Assembly (NCBI RefSeq): GCF_031457455.1
Contig: NZ_JAVDWU010000004.1
Span: 186,001 to 250,000, forward strand
Reading direction: 5' to 3'
Length of the DNA stretch: 64,000 nucleotides
From: Hydrogenophaga palleronii_A
GTDB taxonomy: Bacteria; Pseudomonadota; Gammaproteobacteria; Burkholderiales; Burkholderiaceae_C
Under the pieces are notes generated by a model that made no database searches, had not been told where the DNA came from, and worked only from the letters and a program-made list of their open reading frames with translations. Both the position numbers and the translations under genes were made by a program. Every line of letters begins with the position of its first letter. The first letter of the stretch is position 1. Below, piece by piece: positions 54,025 to 62,904 of this stretch.

Positions 54025-54232
54025 GTTTGTTCGGGGCCGGGTCTGCATCTGTCGTGTTGACTTGATCAGCGGGGGTCCCGGATGGCATCAAAGAGTCATT
54101 GAAGGGCTGCATGCCCTGCAAAAGCAATATCCCCACCTCGATACCGGTGTGTTTGCTGCGAAGTGATGGGCTCCGAAGCGCTGGCCGCAGCCGCTCCCGG
54201 TTTTCCCGAGCGCCCTGCGCCCCTGGCGATGA

Positions 54233-55216
54233 CTACCAACGCAGGGCAGCCGTGTGCACGGGCGCGAGCCAGAGCGATGCGATTTCGTCGTCCAGCACCG
54301 TGACCGTGATCGAACCACCAGGCGTGTCCAGCGAGGTGGCGTAGTTGCCCACCAGGGAGCAGTGAATGTTGAGGCCTCGGGCTTTCAGGTGTCCGGAGGC
54401 GGCATTGAAGAGCACATAGAGCTCGGACAGGGGCGTCGCGCCAAACCCGTTGACGCACAGCAGCAGGCGGTGCTCCGGTTTGGGCTTGAGGTCGCGCATG
54501 ATGGTGTCCAGCATGCGGGCCGCCAGATTTTCTGCGGATGCCATGGGAATGCGTTGGCGGCCTGGTTCGCCATGCAACCCCACTCCGAACTCGATCTCGT
54601 CGGCGCCGATGACGAAGGTGGGCGATCCTGTGATCGGGTCCATGCAGCCCTGGAAGGACACTCCGGCCGAAGCGGTCTGCGAATTCACCCGGCAGCCCAC
54701 GGTCTTGCATTCAGCCAGACTGGCGCCCGCAGCGGCGGCTGCGCCCACCACTTTCTGCACGATCAGGGTACCGGCCGCCCCCCGGCGACCAACCGAATGT
54801 GGCGAGGTGTCCACTGATGCGTCGTCGTCCACCACGACGGTGCTGCAATCGAAGTCCAGCATGTCCAGCGCGGTCTCGAAGTTCAGCAGATCACCACGGT
54901 AGTTCTTCACGATGAAGAGGCAGCCAGCGCCTTGTTCTGCGGCCTGCGCCGCCGCCACGATCTGGTTGGGAGTGCATGAGGTGAAGATCTCGCCCGGGCA
55001 GGCGGCTGCCAGCATGCCTTGCCCCACATAGCCGACGTCCAGCGGTTCGTGCCCGGAGCCCCCGCCGGAAATCACCGCCACTTGCCCCGGTGTGTTCTCG
55101 CGCCGAACCACATAGGTCGGGTCCAGATGCACCGCAAGAATGTCTGCGTGGACCTCGGCAAGACCCCTCAGGGATTCGTGCACGAAGGTGTGGGCGCTGT
55201 TCTGGAACTTCTTCAT
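54233..55216 (-). CDS. dhaK: DhaK-type dihydroxyacetone/ketose kinase subunit, copy 1
   Basis: 327 residues from ATG giving MKKFQNSAHTFVHESL. The substrate-binding DhaK fold keeps the key residues at E. coli-like positions: His56 in ISGGGSGHEPL, Asp109 in KNYRGDLLN, and the covalent His215 in GVGLHGEPG. A paralogue (copy 2) is at the end of the divergent operon, 328 residues and alike in length and most motifs. DhaK binds the triose or tetrulose; DhaL supplies ADP/ATP. No DhaM is present, so the phosphate donor may be ATP as in erythrulose-type kinases. lacI lies upstream on the same strand, 71 bases away. Confidence 0.9.
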   Translation of the reverse strand: MKKFQNSAHTFVHESLRGLAEVHADILAVHLDPTYVVRRENTPGQVAVISGGGSGHEPLDVGYVGQGMLAAACPGEIFTSCTPNQIVAAAQAAEQGAGCLFIVKNYRGDLLNFETALDMLDFDCSTVVVDDDASVDTSPHSVGRRGAAGTLIVQKVVGAAAAAGASLAECKTVGCRVNSQTASAGVSFQGCMDPITGSPTFVIGADEIEFGVGLHGEPGRQRIPMASAENLAARMLDTIMRDLKPKPEHRLLLCVNGFGATPLSELYVLFNAASGHLKARGLNIHCSLVGNYATSLDTPGGSITVTVLDDEIASLWLAPVHTAALRW

Positions 55217-55287
55217 GGGTGTTGGCCGCAGCGGCAGGCAATTGCAGTTTGAACTTTGATCCATGTTGCGGCTTTCGGAGCCGGCAA

Positions 55288-56322
55288 TCAAGCGAGGTTC
55301 TCCGGGGTCAGGATCTCGACCCTGGGGTTGCTCACCGACAAGGCGCCACGCACGCCCTCGCACAGATCGCGCAGAACCTTGGCCGCCGTGTGCACCGCGT
55401 AGTGCACGTCCTGGTGCAGCACATAAGTGACCGCGTGCGACATGAGCAGCGGGCGGTTCACTTCCAGCAGATCGTGAATGGTCACGGTCAGTTGCGTGTC
55501 GTAGCCCAGATCGGTGAGGGCACGGCTCAGCCCGAAGGAGCCCGGGCCCACGCTGTACACGGCGTGCAGCGCAGCGGCCGATGACGCAGCGGGAAGCATC
55601 TGGCGCACGAACTGCCGGGTTTCGTCTTCGGTTTCGGGCATGTCGCCGAACCGGAGCAATTCGATGTGTGCCCTGCGCTCCTGGGTCACCTGCTCGAACC
55701 CGACCGCCCGGTCGATCTCGAAGGCGTAGCGCGTCTGCGGCGAAAGCAGCGCGCAGCGCGGCGCGGCGATGTGCGCCAGCTCGCGTCCGATCAGCAGGCC
55801 CGCCGTGCGGCCGGCCGCCTTGTTGTCGGCGCCAATGTAGGTTTCGCGCAGCGAGCCCGCCACGTCCGAAAAAAGGGTGACCACGTGCACGCCGCTTCGC
55901 ACCAGCTCGTTGATGGCCAGCTTGACGGCCGGCACGTCCGGGGCAAGCAGTGCAATGCCGTCGACATCGCCGAGCTTCGCCAACTGAGCCGCGAACGCGT
56001 TGCCGTCGTGCGCCTGGATGCGGTGGGTCAGCTCCGCGATGTGCCTGTGGCGGAAGTCGCCGGCCGATTGCGCGATCACCCGGTCCACCAGGTCAAAAAA
56101 GCCGCGCCTGGCCGCCGGCAGCACGAACGCGAACTTGAAGCTCTGGCTGGACCGCGGGCGCCCGCGCACCGGGGTCATGGCGCCCAGTGTTTCCATCGCG
56201 GTGCGCACGCGCTCCACCGTGGCCTGGCCCACGCCGGGGCGGTTGTTCAGCACGCGATCCACTGTCGCTGTGCTGACGCCGGCAGCCTCGGCAATTTGGG
56301 GGATGGTGAAAGTGGTTGCCAT
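55288..56322 (-). CDS. LacI-family transcriptional regulator
   Basis: 344 residues. The N-terminal DNA-binding domain reads TIPQIAEAAGVSTATVDRVL then NNRPGVGQATVERVRTAMETLG. The sensor domain resembles ribose-type periplasmic binding proteins (GVHVVTLFSDVAGS, YIGADNKAAGRTAGLLIGREL). It is divergent from the transporter operon, with a perfect operator palindrome just before its own start. It probably represses both dhaK copy 1 and the ABC operon until a polyol or ketose binds. Confidence 0.93.
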   Translation of the reverse strand: MATTFTIPQIAEAAGVSTATVDRVLNNRPGVGQATVERVRTAMETLGAMTPVRGRPRSSQSFKFAFVLPAARRGFFDLVDRVIAQSAGDFRHRHIAELTHRIQAHDGNAFAAQLAKLGDVDGIALLAPDVPAVKLAINELVRSGVHVVTLFSDVAGSLRETYIGADNKAAGRTAGLLIGRELAHIAAPRCALLSPQTRYAFEIDRAVGFEQVTQERRAHIELLRFGDMPETEDETRQFVRQMLPAASSAAALHAVYSVGPGSFGLSRALTDLGYDTQLTVTIHDLLEVNRPLLMSHAVTYVLHQDVHYAVHTAAKVLRDLCEGVRGALSVSNPRVEILTPENLA

Positions 56323-56339
56323 GGGTGTGTGATTGCTTT

Positions 56340-56361
56340 TTTGATGGATTGGTCCATCAAA
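56340..56361. promoter_or_regulatory. Probable LacI-family operator
   Basis: Perfect palindrome: arms TTTGATGGA and TCCATCAAA around TTGG. It lies 17 bases upstream of the regulator start and just downstream of a -10-like TATGCT on the minus strand (56373-56378), placing it where a repressor would block lacI transcription. It is 274 bases from the binding-protein gene, so looping or a second site would be needed for that direction. Confidence 0.65.
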
Positions 56362-56635
56362 CCGATGCCTGAAGCATAGCGATCACGCCGCTTCGTCCGC
56401 CAAATTCCAGAGTTTTTTCGCAGAAAAACCCGGAAAAACACGGGTAAACCCTCGATTTCTATCGCCTGCCGGCTGACGACTGATGGCTTAGGGTTTTCCT
56501 GAGTGATTTATTGATTGATTTATTTATTATTCACATCACGTCATCGAATCAACAGCGGCAAGGACCGGAGCGACCGCAGATACGTTCGAGACGAGCCCTG
56601 TGGCCATGCCACGACAACCCGGAGACACGACAAAC
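56362..56635. other. Divergent leader between lacI and the ABC operon
   Basis: No gene. Notable content: the -10-like TATGCT for lacI on the minus strand, and an A/T-rich island at about 56503-56534 with repeated GATTTATT and TTGATTGATT units, in sharp contrast to the GC-rich surroundings. This island probably holds the promoter or an UP-like or nucleoid-protein site for the transporter operon; the exact hexamers are not clear. Confidence 0.5.
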
Positions 56636-57964
56636 ATGAAACTGCAACCGAAACTGTTGGCGGCCGTGGCCGCTGTGGCGATGGGCATGTGCTCCAGCAG
56701 CGCATTCGCCCAGCAAAAACAACTCACCCTGTGCTGGGCCGCCTGGGACCCGGCCAACGCGCTGGTCGAGCTGTCGAAAGACTTCACTGCCAAGACCGGC
56801 ATTCAGATGAAGTACGAGTTCGTGCCCTGGCCGAACTTCGCGCAGCGCATGCTCAACGAGCTGAACTCGCGGGGCAAGCTGTGCGACCTGTTGATCGGCG
56901 ACAGCCAGTGGATCGGTTCGGCCGCCACCGAAGGTCACTATGTCAAGCTCAACGAGTTCTTCGACAAGAGCGGCATCAAGATGGCCGACTTCGCGCCGGC
57001 CACGGTCGAAGGCTATTCGACCTGGCCCAAGGGCACGGCGAACTACTACGCGCTGCCGGCCATGGGCGACGCGGTGGCGTTCACCTACCGCAAGGACTGG
57101 TTCGCGCGCCCCGAGTTGCAGGCTGAGTTCAAGCAGAAGTTCGGCCGCGACCTGGCTGCACCCAAGACCTGGGACGAGTTCAAGCAGGTCGGCCAGTTCT
57201 TCCAGAACCGCACCATCGACGGCAAGAAGGTCTATGGCGCGGCGCTCTACACCGAGCGCGGCTCCGAAGGCATCACCATGGGCGCAACCAACGCGATGTA
57301 CGCCCACGGCATGGACTACGCCAACCCCAAGAAGCCGTACGACATGAATGGCTTCATCAACGGGGCGGGCGCCGTCAAGGGCCTGGAACTCTACAAGGAG
57401 CTGTACGACACCGTCACGCCGCCCGGGCACTCCAATGCCTACATGACGGAGAACCTGGACGCCTACAAGTCGGGCCAGGTGGCGATGCAGATGAACTTCA
57501 TTGCCTTCTTCCCGGGCATCTCCAAGGACCCGCAGGTGGGCGGTGAGAAGACCGGCTTCTTTGCCATCCCCAAGGGCAGCGTGCAGCACGCACAGCTCGG
57601 CGGCCAGGGCATCTCGGTGGTCAAGTACTCCGACAAGCAGGACATGGCGCTGGAGTACATGAAGTGGTTCGCACAGCCAGCCGTCCAGCAGAAGTGGTGG
57701 GAAGGCGGCGGCTTCACCTGCCTGAACGAGATCCTGAACCAGCCTGGTTTTGCAACGAGCACCTCGTACGCCCAGGTGTTCCAGGACTCCATGAAGATGG
57801 TCAAGGACTTCTGGGCCGACCCGAGCTACGCACAGCTGCTGCTGGCGATGCAAAGCCGCGTGCACGACTACGTCGTCGCCGGCAAGGGCACGGCCAAGGC
57901 TGCGCTCGACGCGCTGGAGAAGGACTGGGTCCAGGTCTTCAAGGAAGACGGGAAAATCAAGTGA
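56636..57964 (+). CDS. ABC transporter sugar/polyol-binding protein
   Basis: 442 residues from ATG giving MKLQPKLLAAVAAVAMG, with GGAGA upstream. The signal peptide ends at SSSAFA before QQKQLTL. It is a family 1 extracellular solute-binding protein: LCWAAWDPANALVELSKDF, YEFVPWPNFAQRML, LCDLLIGDSQWIGSAA, YALPAMGDAVAFTYRKDWF. It captures the substrate in the periplasm for the two permeases downstream. The next gene starts on its stop codon (GTGA). Confidence 0.92.
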   Translation: MKLQPKLLAAVAAVAMGMCSSSAFAQQKQLTLCWAAWDPANALVELSKDFTAKTGIQMKYEFVPWPNFAQRMLNELNSRGKLCDLLIGDSQWIGSAATEGHYVKLNEFFDKSGIKMADFAPATVEGYSTWPKGTANYYALPAMGDAVAFTYRKDWFARPELQAEFKQKFGRDLAAPKTWDEFKQVGQFFQNRTIDGKKVYGAALYTERGSEGITMGATNAMYAHGMDYANPKKPYDMNGFINGAGAVKGLELYKELYDTVTPPGHSNAYMTENLDAYKSGQVAMQMNFIAFFPGISKDPQVGGEKTGFFAIPKGSVQHAQLGGQGISVVKYSDKQDMALEYMKWFAQPAVQQKWWEGGGFTCLNEILNQPGFATSTSYAQVFQDSMKMVKDFWADPSYAQLLLAMQSRVHDYVVAGKGTAKAALDALEKDWVQVFKEDGKIK

Positions 57965-58974
57965 AACCAGAAGCGTTCACGCGGTGGGTCACGCGCTCAG
58001 CCATGGCGCCCACGGCGGGTTCGTGGGGATCGAAGGGCGCTGCCCTTCGGTCTCCGGACCCTTCCAGCCTCACCCGCAAATCCCTGTTCGGCCCGCAAGG
58101 CCTGTCGGATCGCGCACTGGCGTGGCTGTTCGTTGGCCCGACCATCCTGCTGCTGCTGGCCTTCAACATCTTTCCCCTGCTGTGGACGATCTACCTCTCG
58201 TTCACCAACTACCGGGCCAACCGCCCGAATGCCGAAGTCTCATGGCTGGGCATCGAGAACTACAGCCGCGTGCTCAACGACGAGGCGATGTGGGAGCACA
58301 TGCGTGCCACCGCCCATTTCCTGTGCTGGTCCATCACGCTGCAGCTGCTGCTCGGCTTCGGTCTCGCCCTGCTGCTCAACCGCAGGTTCCGCTCGCACAG
58401 CTTCTGGAGCACCGCCATCCTGCTGCCCATGATGCTGGCGCCGGCGGTGGTGGGCACCTTCTGGAAATACTTCTTCGAACCGCAATACGGCATCTTCAAC
58501 CGCTTCGTCGAATTCTTCGGCGGCCCGGGCAACCTGACCATGCTGGGCGACACACAGCTCTCGCCCTGGGCCATCGTGCTGGTGGACACCTGGATGTGGA
58601 CGCCCTACGTGATGCTGCTGCTGCTGGCCGGGCTGCGCTCCATTCCCTCTTACCTCTACGAGGCGGCGGAGATAGATCGCGCTTCGGAGTGGACCAGGTT
58701 CTGGCGCATCACGCTGCCGATGGTGATGCCCTTCATCATCCTCGCGCTGCTGTTTCGCACCATCGAGAACTTCAAGATGTTCGACCTGGTGGACCAGTTG
58801 ACCAACGGCGGCCCAGGCTCGGTGACCGAGCTCGCTTCCATCTCGCTCAAGCGCGAGGCCTTCGAGAAGTGGCGCACCGGCTATGCCTCGGCCTTCGCCA
58901 TCATTCTTTTCGTGTCGATCTACGGCCTGTCGCTGGTGGCGGTGCGTTTCCTTGAACGGGTGAAACAAAGATGA
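57961..58974 (+). CDS. ABC transporter permease, MalF-type
   Basis: 337 residues from GTG overlapping the binding-protein stop; an internal ATG (58003) is the alternative start. An N-terminal cytoplasmic stretch of about 50 residues precedes six helices (WLFVGPTILLLLAFNIFPLL and so on). The EAA loop is YEAAEIDRASEWTRFWRITL. It forms a heterodimer with the next permease in the inner membrane. Confidence 0.92.
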   Translation: MKPEAFTRWVTRSAMAPTAGSWGSKGAALRSPDPSSLTRKSLFGPQGLSDRALAWLFVGPTILLLLAFNIFPLLWTIYLSFTNYRANRPNAEVSWLGIENYSRVLNDEAMWEHMRATAHFLCWSITLQLLLGFGLALLLNRRFRSHSFWSTAILLPMMLAPAVVGTFWKYFFEPQYGIFNRFVEFFGGPGNLTMLGDTQLSPWAIVLVDTWMWTPYVMLLLLAGLRSIPSYLYEAAEIDRASEWTRFWRITLPMVMPFIILALLFRTIENFKMFDLVDQLTNGGPGSVTELASISLKREAFEKWRTGYASAFAIILFVSIYGLSLVAVRFLERVKQR

Positions 58975-59918
58975 ACACACAGGTTCACTCTCCGCTGGAG
59001 CCGAGCGCACGCTCCAAGTGGTTCGCTGGCAGCGTGGTGATCACGTATGCGCTGATCTCGCTGATCCCGCTGGCGTGGATCTTCATGACCAGCTTCCGCA
59101 CGCACAGCGATGCCATCGCCTACCCGCCCAAGCTGGTGGCCGAGCAGTCGCTGATCGGCTACGTCAACCTGTTCACGACGCGTTCGCGCGTCGGCGCAGA
59201 CGAACTCGCCGCGCTGCCGCCGCCAGCCACCTGGTACGAAAAGCAGGTGCGCGAGCAGCAGATGATTCTCGCTGGCCCCTCGCGTTTTGCCGACCGCTAC
59301 AGCAACTCGCTCATCATCGGCTTCGGCTCCACGCTGCTGTCGGTGGTGCTGGGCACGCTGGCGGCCTACGCCTTCTCGCGCTTTCGGGTGCCGGGCAAGG
59401 ACGACCTGCTGTTCTTCATCCTCTCCACGCGGATGATGCCGCCGATCGCGATCGCCATTCCGATCTACTTGATGTTCCGCCACGTGGGGCTCAGCGACAC
59501 CCACCTCGGGCTGATCATGATGTACACGGTGGTCAACCTCTCGCTCGCGGTCTGGCTGCTCAAGGGCTTCATGGACGAAATTCCGCGCGAGTACGAAGAG
59601 GCGGCCATGGTCGACGGCTACACCCGCTGGCAGTCCTTCGTGAAGGTGGTGCTGCCGCAGGCGGCCACCGGCATCGCCACCACGGCCATCTTCTGCCTGA
59701 TTTTCTCGTGGAACGAGTACGCCTTTGCGCTGCTGCTCACCAGTGGCACCGCGCAGACCGCGCCGCCGTTCATTCCCACCATCATCGGCGAGGGTGGCCT
59801 GGACTGGCCCGCCATGGCCGCCGGCACCGCGCTGTTCCTGCTGCCGGTGCTGTTCTTCACCGTCCTGCTGCGCAAGCACCTGCTGCGCGGTATCACCTTC
59901 GGAGCCATCCGCAAATGA
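58971..59918 (+). CDS. ABC transporter permease, MalG-type
   Basis: 315 residues, start ATGA-overlapped with the previous stop. Six helices; EAA loop YEEAAMVDGYTRWQSFVKVVL. IPLAWIFMTSFRTHSDAIAY after helix 1 is typical of MalG-type subunits. A large insertion between helices 1 and 2 (about residues 65-100) faces the periplasm. Confidence 0.92.
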   Translation: MNTQVHSPLEPSARSKWFAGSVVITYALISLIPLAWIFMTSFRTHSDAIAYPPKLVAEQSLIGYVNLFTTRSRVGADELAALPPPATWYEKQVREQQMILAGPSRFADRYSNSLIIGFGSTLLSVVLGTLAAYAFSRFRVPGKDDLLFFILSTRMMPPIAIAIPIYLMFRHVGLSDTHLGLIMMYTVVNLSLAVWLLKGFMDEIPREYEEAAMVDGYTRWQSFVKVVLPQAATGIATTAIFCLIFSWNEYAFALLLTSGTAQTAPPFIPTIIGEGGLDWPAMAAGTALFLLPVLFFTVLLRKHLLRGITFGAIRK

Positions 59919-60109
59919 ACCCCTCATCCAAACCCCGCAAGCGCTGGTACCGCAGAGGGCCGTGGGAGGCCGGCACCATGGCGCTGATCGCCATCGGCCT
60001 GGTCATGCTCATGCAGCCCTTCTCGCTGAGCGTGTACTCGTACGCCTTCTCTGTGTTGCTGGTCGGTGTGATCGGCTACACAGTCGCCGGCAAGCTGCCA
60101 CCGAGCTGA
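59915..60109 (+). CDS. 64-residue membrane protein within the ABC operon
   Basis: Start ATGA-overlapped with the permease stop. A basic N terminus (SSKPRKRWYRRGPWEAG) is followed by two hydrophobic helices (TMALIAIGLVMLMQPF and YAFSVLLVGVIGYTVAG). Position between permease and ATPase genes, overlap and membrane topology make it a likely accessory subunit. Polyol transporters of rhizobia (GlpSTPQUV) also encode a small membrane protein here, but I see no sequence match to that DUF2160 family. Confidence 0.8.
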   Translation: MNPSSKPRKRWYRRGPWEAGTMALIAIGLVMLMQPFSLSVYSYAFSVLLVGVIGYTVAGKLPPS

Positions 60110-60115
60110 AGCACC

Positions 60116-61219
60116 ATGGCACAGATTCAGATCAAGAACCTGCAGAAGACGTTCAGCGACTTCACGGCGGTGCGGAACTCGTCGCTGATCCTGGAGGACG
60201 GCAAGTTCGTCGTCCTGCTTGGCCCTAGCGGTTGCGGCAAGACCACCACCCTGCGCATGATCGCCGGGCTCGAATTTCCCACCAGTGGGCAGATCCTGCT
60301 GGACCGGGAAGACGTCACCTACCGCCGGCCGCGCGAGCGCGACATCGCCATGGTGTTCCAGCTGTTTGCGCTGTACCCGCACTTCAATGTGCGCGAGAAC
60401 CTCGCCTTCCCGCTGAAGAACGAAGGCCTGCCCAAAGCCGAGATTCACCGCCGCCTGGAGGAAGTGGCCGCGATTCTGCGCATCGAGCATCTGATGAACG
60501 CCCGTGTCGGTGGACTCTCTGGCGGTGACCGCCAGCGCGTGGCACTGGGCCGCGCCATCGTGCGCAAGCCCAAGGCCTTTCTGATGGACGAGCCCCTGGG
60601 CACCCTGGACGCCGAGTTCCGCGAGCTCATGTGCGTGGAGCTGCGCAGGCTGCACGATCGCCTGCAAACCACCACCGTGTTCGTCACGCACGACCAGAAC
60701 GAGGCGATGGCGCTGGCCGATCACATCGTGGTGATGAACGGGGGCCAGATCCTGCAGGCCGACACGCCCGAAGGCATCTACCACTTCCCCAGTTGCATGT
60801 TCGTGGCCAGCTTCATTGGGCGCCCGTCGATGAACTTCGTGCCCATCAGGGAAGCGGTCCTGCAGGGGCAAGACGTCATCCAGGTGAATGGAGCGCCGGT
60901 CGAGGTGCCCCGCCTGGACGAGACCTGTTCGCAGGCCGTGCTCGGCATTCGCCCAGAGCATGTGCGAATGAGCGACAGCGGCCCCGTGCGCGGCGAGGTG
61001 TCGCACGTGGAGTATTTCGGTTCGCACTGGATCGCCGACGTGCAGACCGCCACCGGCCGTATCAAGGCCGTGTCGCCCAAAGGGGTGGTGCCGGCGGTGG
61101 GTGGCCACGTCGGGCTGAGCTTCCAGACCGAACGCATTGTGATGTTCAACAAAGACACCGAGTTGCTGCTCGACAGCGCCACCACCTCCCACCACAAACA
61201 GGGCATGTCTCATGGCTAG
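60116..61219 (+). CDS. ABC transporter ATP-binding protein 1 (CUT1 type)
   Basis: 367 residues. Walker A GPSGCGKTTTLRMIAGLEF, Q-loop VFQLFALYPHFNV, signature LSGGDRQRVALGRA (Asp where most have Gln), Walker B FLMDEPLGTLD, switch His in FVTHDQNEAM, then a C-terminal regulatory OB region. The last eight bases overlap the second ATPase gene. Confidence 0.93.
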   Translation: MAQIQIKNLQKTFSDFTAVRNSSLILEDGKFVVLLGPSGCGKTTTLRMIAGLEFPTSGQILLDREDVTYRRPRERDIAMVFQLFALYPHFNVRENLAFPLKNEGLPKAEIHRRLEEVAAILRIEHLMNARVGGLSGGDRQRVALGRAIVRKPKAFLMDEPLGTLDAEFRELMCVELRRLHDRLQTTTVFVTHDQNEAMALADHIVVMNGGQILQADTPEGIYHFPSCMFVASFIGRPSMNFVPIREAVLQGQDVIQVNGAPVEVPRLDETCSQAVLGIRPEHVRMSDSGPVRGEVSHVEYFGSHWIADVQTATGRIKAVSPKGVVPAVGGHVGLSFQTERIVMFNKDTELLLDSATTSHHKQGMSHG

Positions 61220-62249
61220 CATTTCGATCCGGGGCATGACCAAGCGCTTTGGCCCCACCACCGCCATCGAAGGGATCGATCTGGACATCCAGAACGGTGA
61301 ATTCTTCGTGTTGCTTGGTCCTAGCGGCGCAGGCAAGACAACCACCCTGCGCCTCATCGCCGGCCTGGAACGGCCCGACGCCGGGCAAATCTTCATGGAC
61401 GGGCAGGACATCTCCGGCCATTTCCCGGCGGCCCGCGACTGCGCCTTTGTCTTCCAGCAGTACTCGCTCTACCCGCATCTGAGCGTGTACGACAACATCG
61501 CCTTTCCGCTGCGCTCGCCCATGCGCAAGACGCCCGAGGCGAAGGTGCGCGAGCGCGTGCACGAAGTCGCGTCGCTGCTGCACATCGAGTCCAAGCTGGA
61601 GCGCAAGGCCACCGCCCTGTCGGGTGGCGAGATGCAGCGCGTGGCCATTGGCCGGGCGCTGGTTCGTTCGCCCAAGGTCTTCCTGATGGACGAGCCCCTG
61701 TCATCGTTGGATGCGCGCTTGCGCGAAGAGCTTCGGGTCGAGCTCAGGAGCATCCAGAAGCGCACCGGCTCCACCGTCATCTATGTCACACACGATCAGG
61801 TCGAAGCCACCACCATGGCCGATCGCATTGGCATCCTGGAGAAGGGCAAGGTCCAGCAGGTGGGTACACCCATGGAGATCTATGAACAACCGGCAACGCT
61901 GCAGGTGGCTCAGCGCCTGGGTTCGCCCGTCATCAACGCTTTGCCTGCCGACTGGGCCGGCCTGAATTCACCAACCGGCGCCGTGCATGCCGCGATCCGC
62001 CCGGAAGACGTGCAGGTGGCCCAGTTGGATGGTGCGCTGGCCTGTCGCGTGATCGAGGCCTCGCTTCTCAAGCACGAGATGGTGGTGGAGCGCGACGGCA
62101 TTGAAATTCACGTGCACACCGCGCCCGATGCCGTGTTCCACCCGGGCGACACCGTTTCCATCCGCTGCGATTCCTCCCGCTGCCTCTACTTCGATGCCCA
62201 GGGCCTTCGCATGAACGACCGCCCGGTCAACCACGCCTCCCTTTCATAG
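61212..62249 (+). CDS. ABC transporter ATP-binding protein 2 (CUT1 type)
   Basis: 345 residues. Walker A GPSGAGKTTTLRLIAGLER, Q-loop VFQQYSLYPHLSVYDNIAF, signature LSGGEMQRVAIGRA, Walker B FLMDEPLSSLD, switch His in YVTHDQVEATTMADR. Two different ATPases in one operon suggest a heterodimeric motor, as in glycerol and polyol CUT1 transporters. DhaL follows after nine bases. Confidence 0.93.
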   Translation: MASISIRGMTKRFGPTTAIEGIDLDIQNGEFFVLLGPSGAGKTTTLRLIAGLERPDAGQIFMDGQDISGHFPAARDCAFVFQQYSLYPHLSVYDNIAFPLRSPMRKTPEAKVRERVHEVASLLHIESKLERKATALSGGEMQRVAIGRALVRSPKVFLMDEPLSSLDARLREELRVELRSIQKRTGSTVIYVTHDQVEATTMADRIGILEKGKVQQVGTPMEIYEQPATLQVAQRLGSPVINALPADWAGLNSPTGAVHAAIRPEDVQVAQLDGALACRVIEASLLKHEMVVERDGIEIHVHTAPDAVFHPGDTVSIRCDSSRCLYFDAQGLRMNDRPVNHASLS

Positions 62250-62258
62250 GACCCTCAC

Positions 62259-62888
62259 ATGAACACCCAAGACATCCTCCAATCGATCGCGGCGGTGCAG
62301 GTTTCGATACTGCGCCACGAGCCAGACATTGAGGCGCTGGACCGTGCCATCGGTGACGGCGATCACTTCATCAACGTGCGCCGGGGCTGCGAGGTCATGG
62401 CCGAGCTGTCGCCTTCCCTGCAAGGGCTCACGCCTGCTGATGCGCTCAACCGCATTGGCATGAAGCTGCTGTCCACCATCGGTGGTGCCTCCGGACCACT
62501 GATCTCCAGCTTCTTCCTGAGCATGGCGGCCACGCTCAAAGGCGCAGCCGAACCCGACCGCCGGCAGTTTGCCGCCGCGTTCGTGGCCGGGGTGGACGCC
62601 ATCAAATCGCGCGGCAAAGCGGACCTCGGCGAGAAGACCATGCTCGACACGCTGATTCCGGTGGCGCGCCTGCTGGTGCGCCTGAACGAAGAGGGCGCGT
62701 CGCTCGCCGACCTGTGTGTGGCGGCCAAGCAGGAAGCCACGCAGGGCATGCTGGCCACGCGCGACATGGTCGCCACCAAAGGGCGCGCGCACTTCCTGGG
62801 CGAGCGCGCCATCGGCCACATCGACCCCGGTTCCAAGTCTTGCGAGGTCGCGATCCACGCCGTCTGCGACCTCATGACCCATCGCTGA
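62259..62888 (+). CDS. dhaL: DhaL-type nucleotide-binding kinase subunit
   Basis: 209 residues, full length for DhaL. The magnesium/nucleotide motif is LDRAIGDGDHFINVRRGCEV, with Asp28, Asp33, Asp35 and His36 matching the E. coli triad. GGASGPLISSFFLSMA caps the nucleotide. It should transfer phosphate from the bound nucleotide to the substrate held by a DhaK. With two DhaK genes and one DhaL, the DhaL may serve both. Confidence 0.92.
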   Translation: MNTQDILQSIAAVQVSILRHEPDIEALDRAIGDGDHFINVRRGCEVMAELSPSLQGLTPADALNRIGMKLLSTIGGASGPLISSFFLSMAATLKGAAEPDRRQFAAAFVAGVDAIKSRGKADLGEKTMLDTLIPVARLLVRLNEEGASLADLCVAAKQEATQGMLATRDMVATKGRAHFLGERAIGHIDPGSKSCEVAIHAVCDLMTHR

Positions 62889-62904
62889 ACCCCGGAGACC
62901 GATC

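Noticed and set aside
54025..54232. Possible small gene or RNA between azoR and dhaK copy 1
   Set aside because: No ORF with a ribosome site, no T-run hairpin and no RNA signature were visible; the gap separates two convergent genes.
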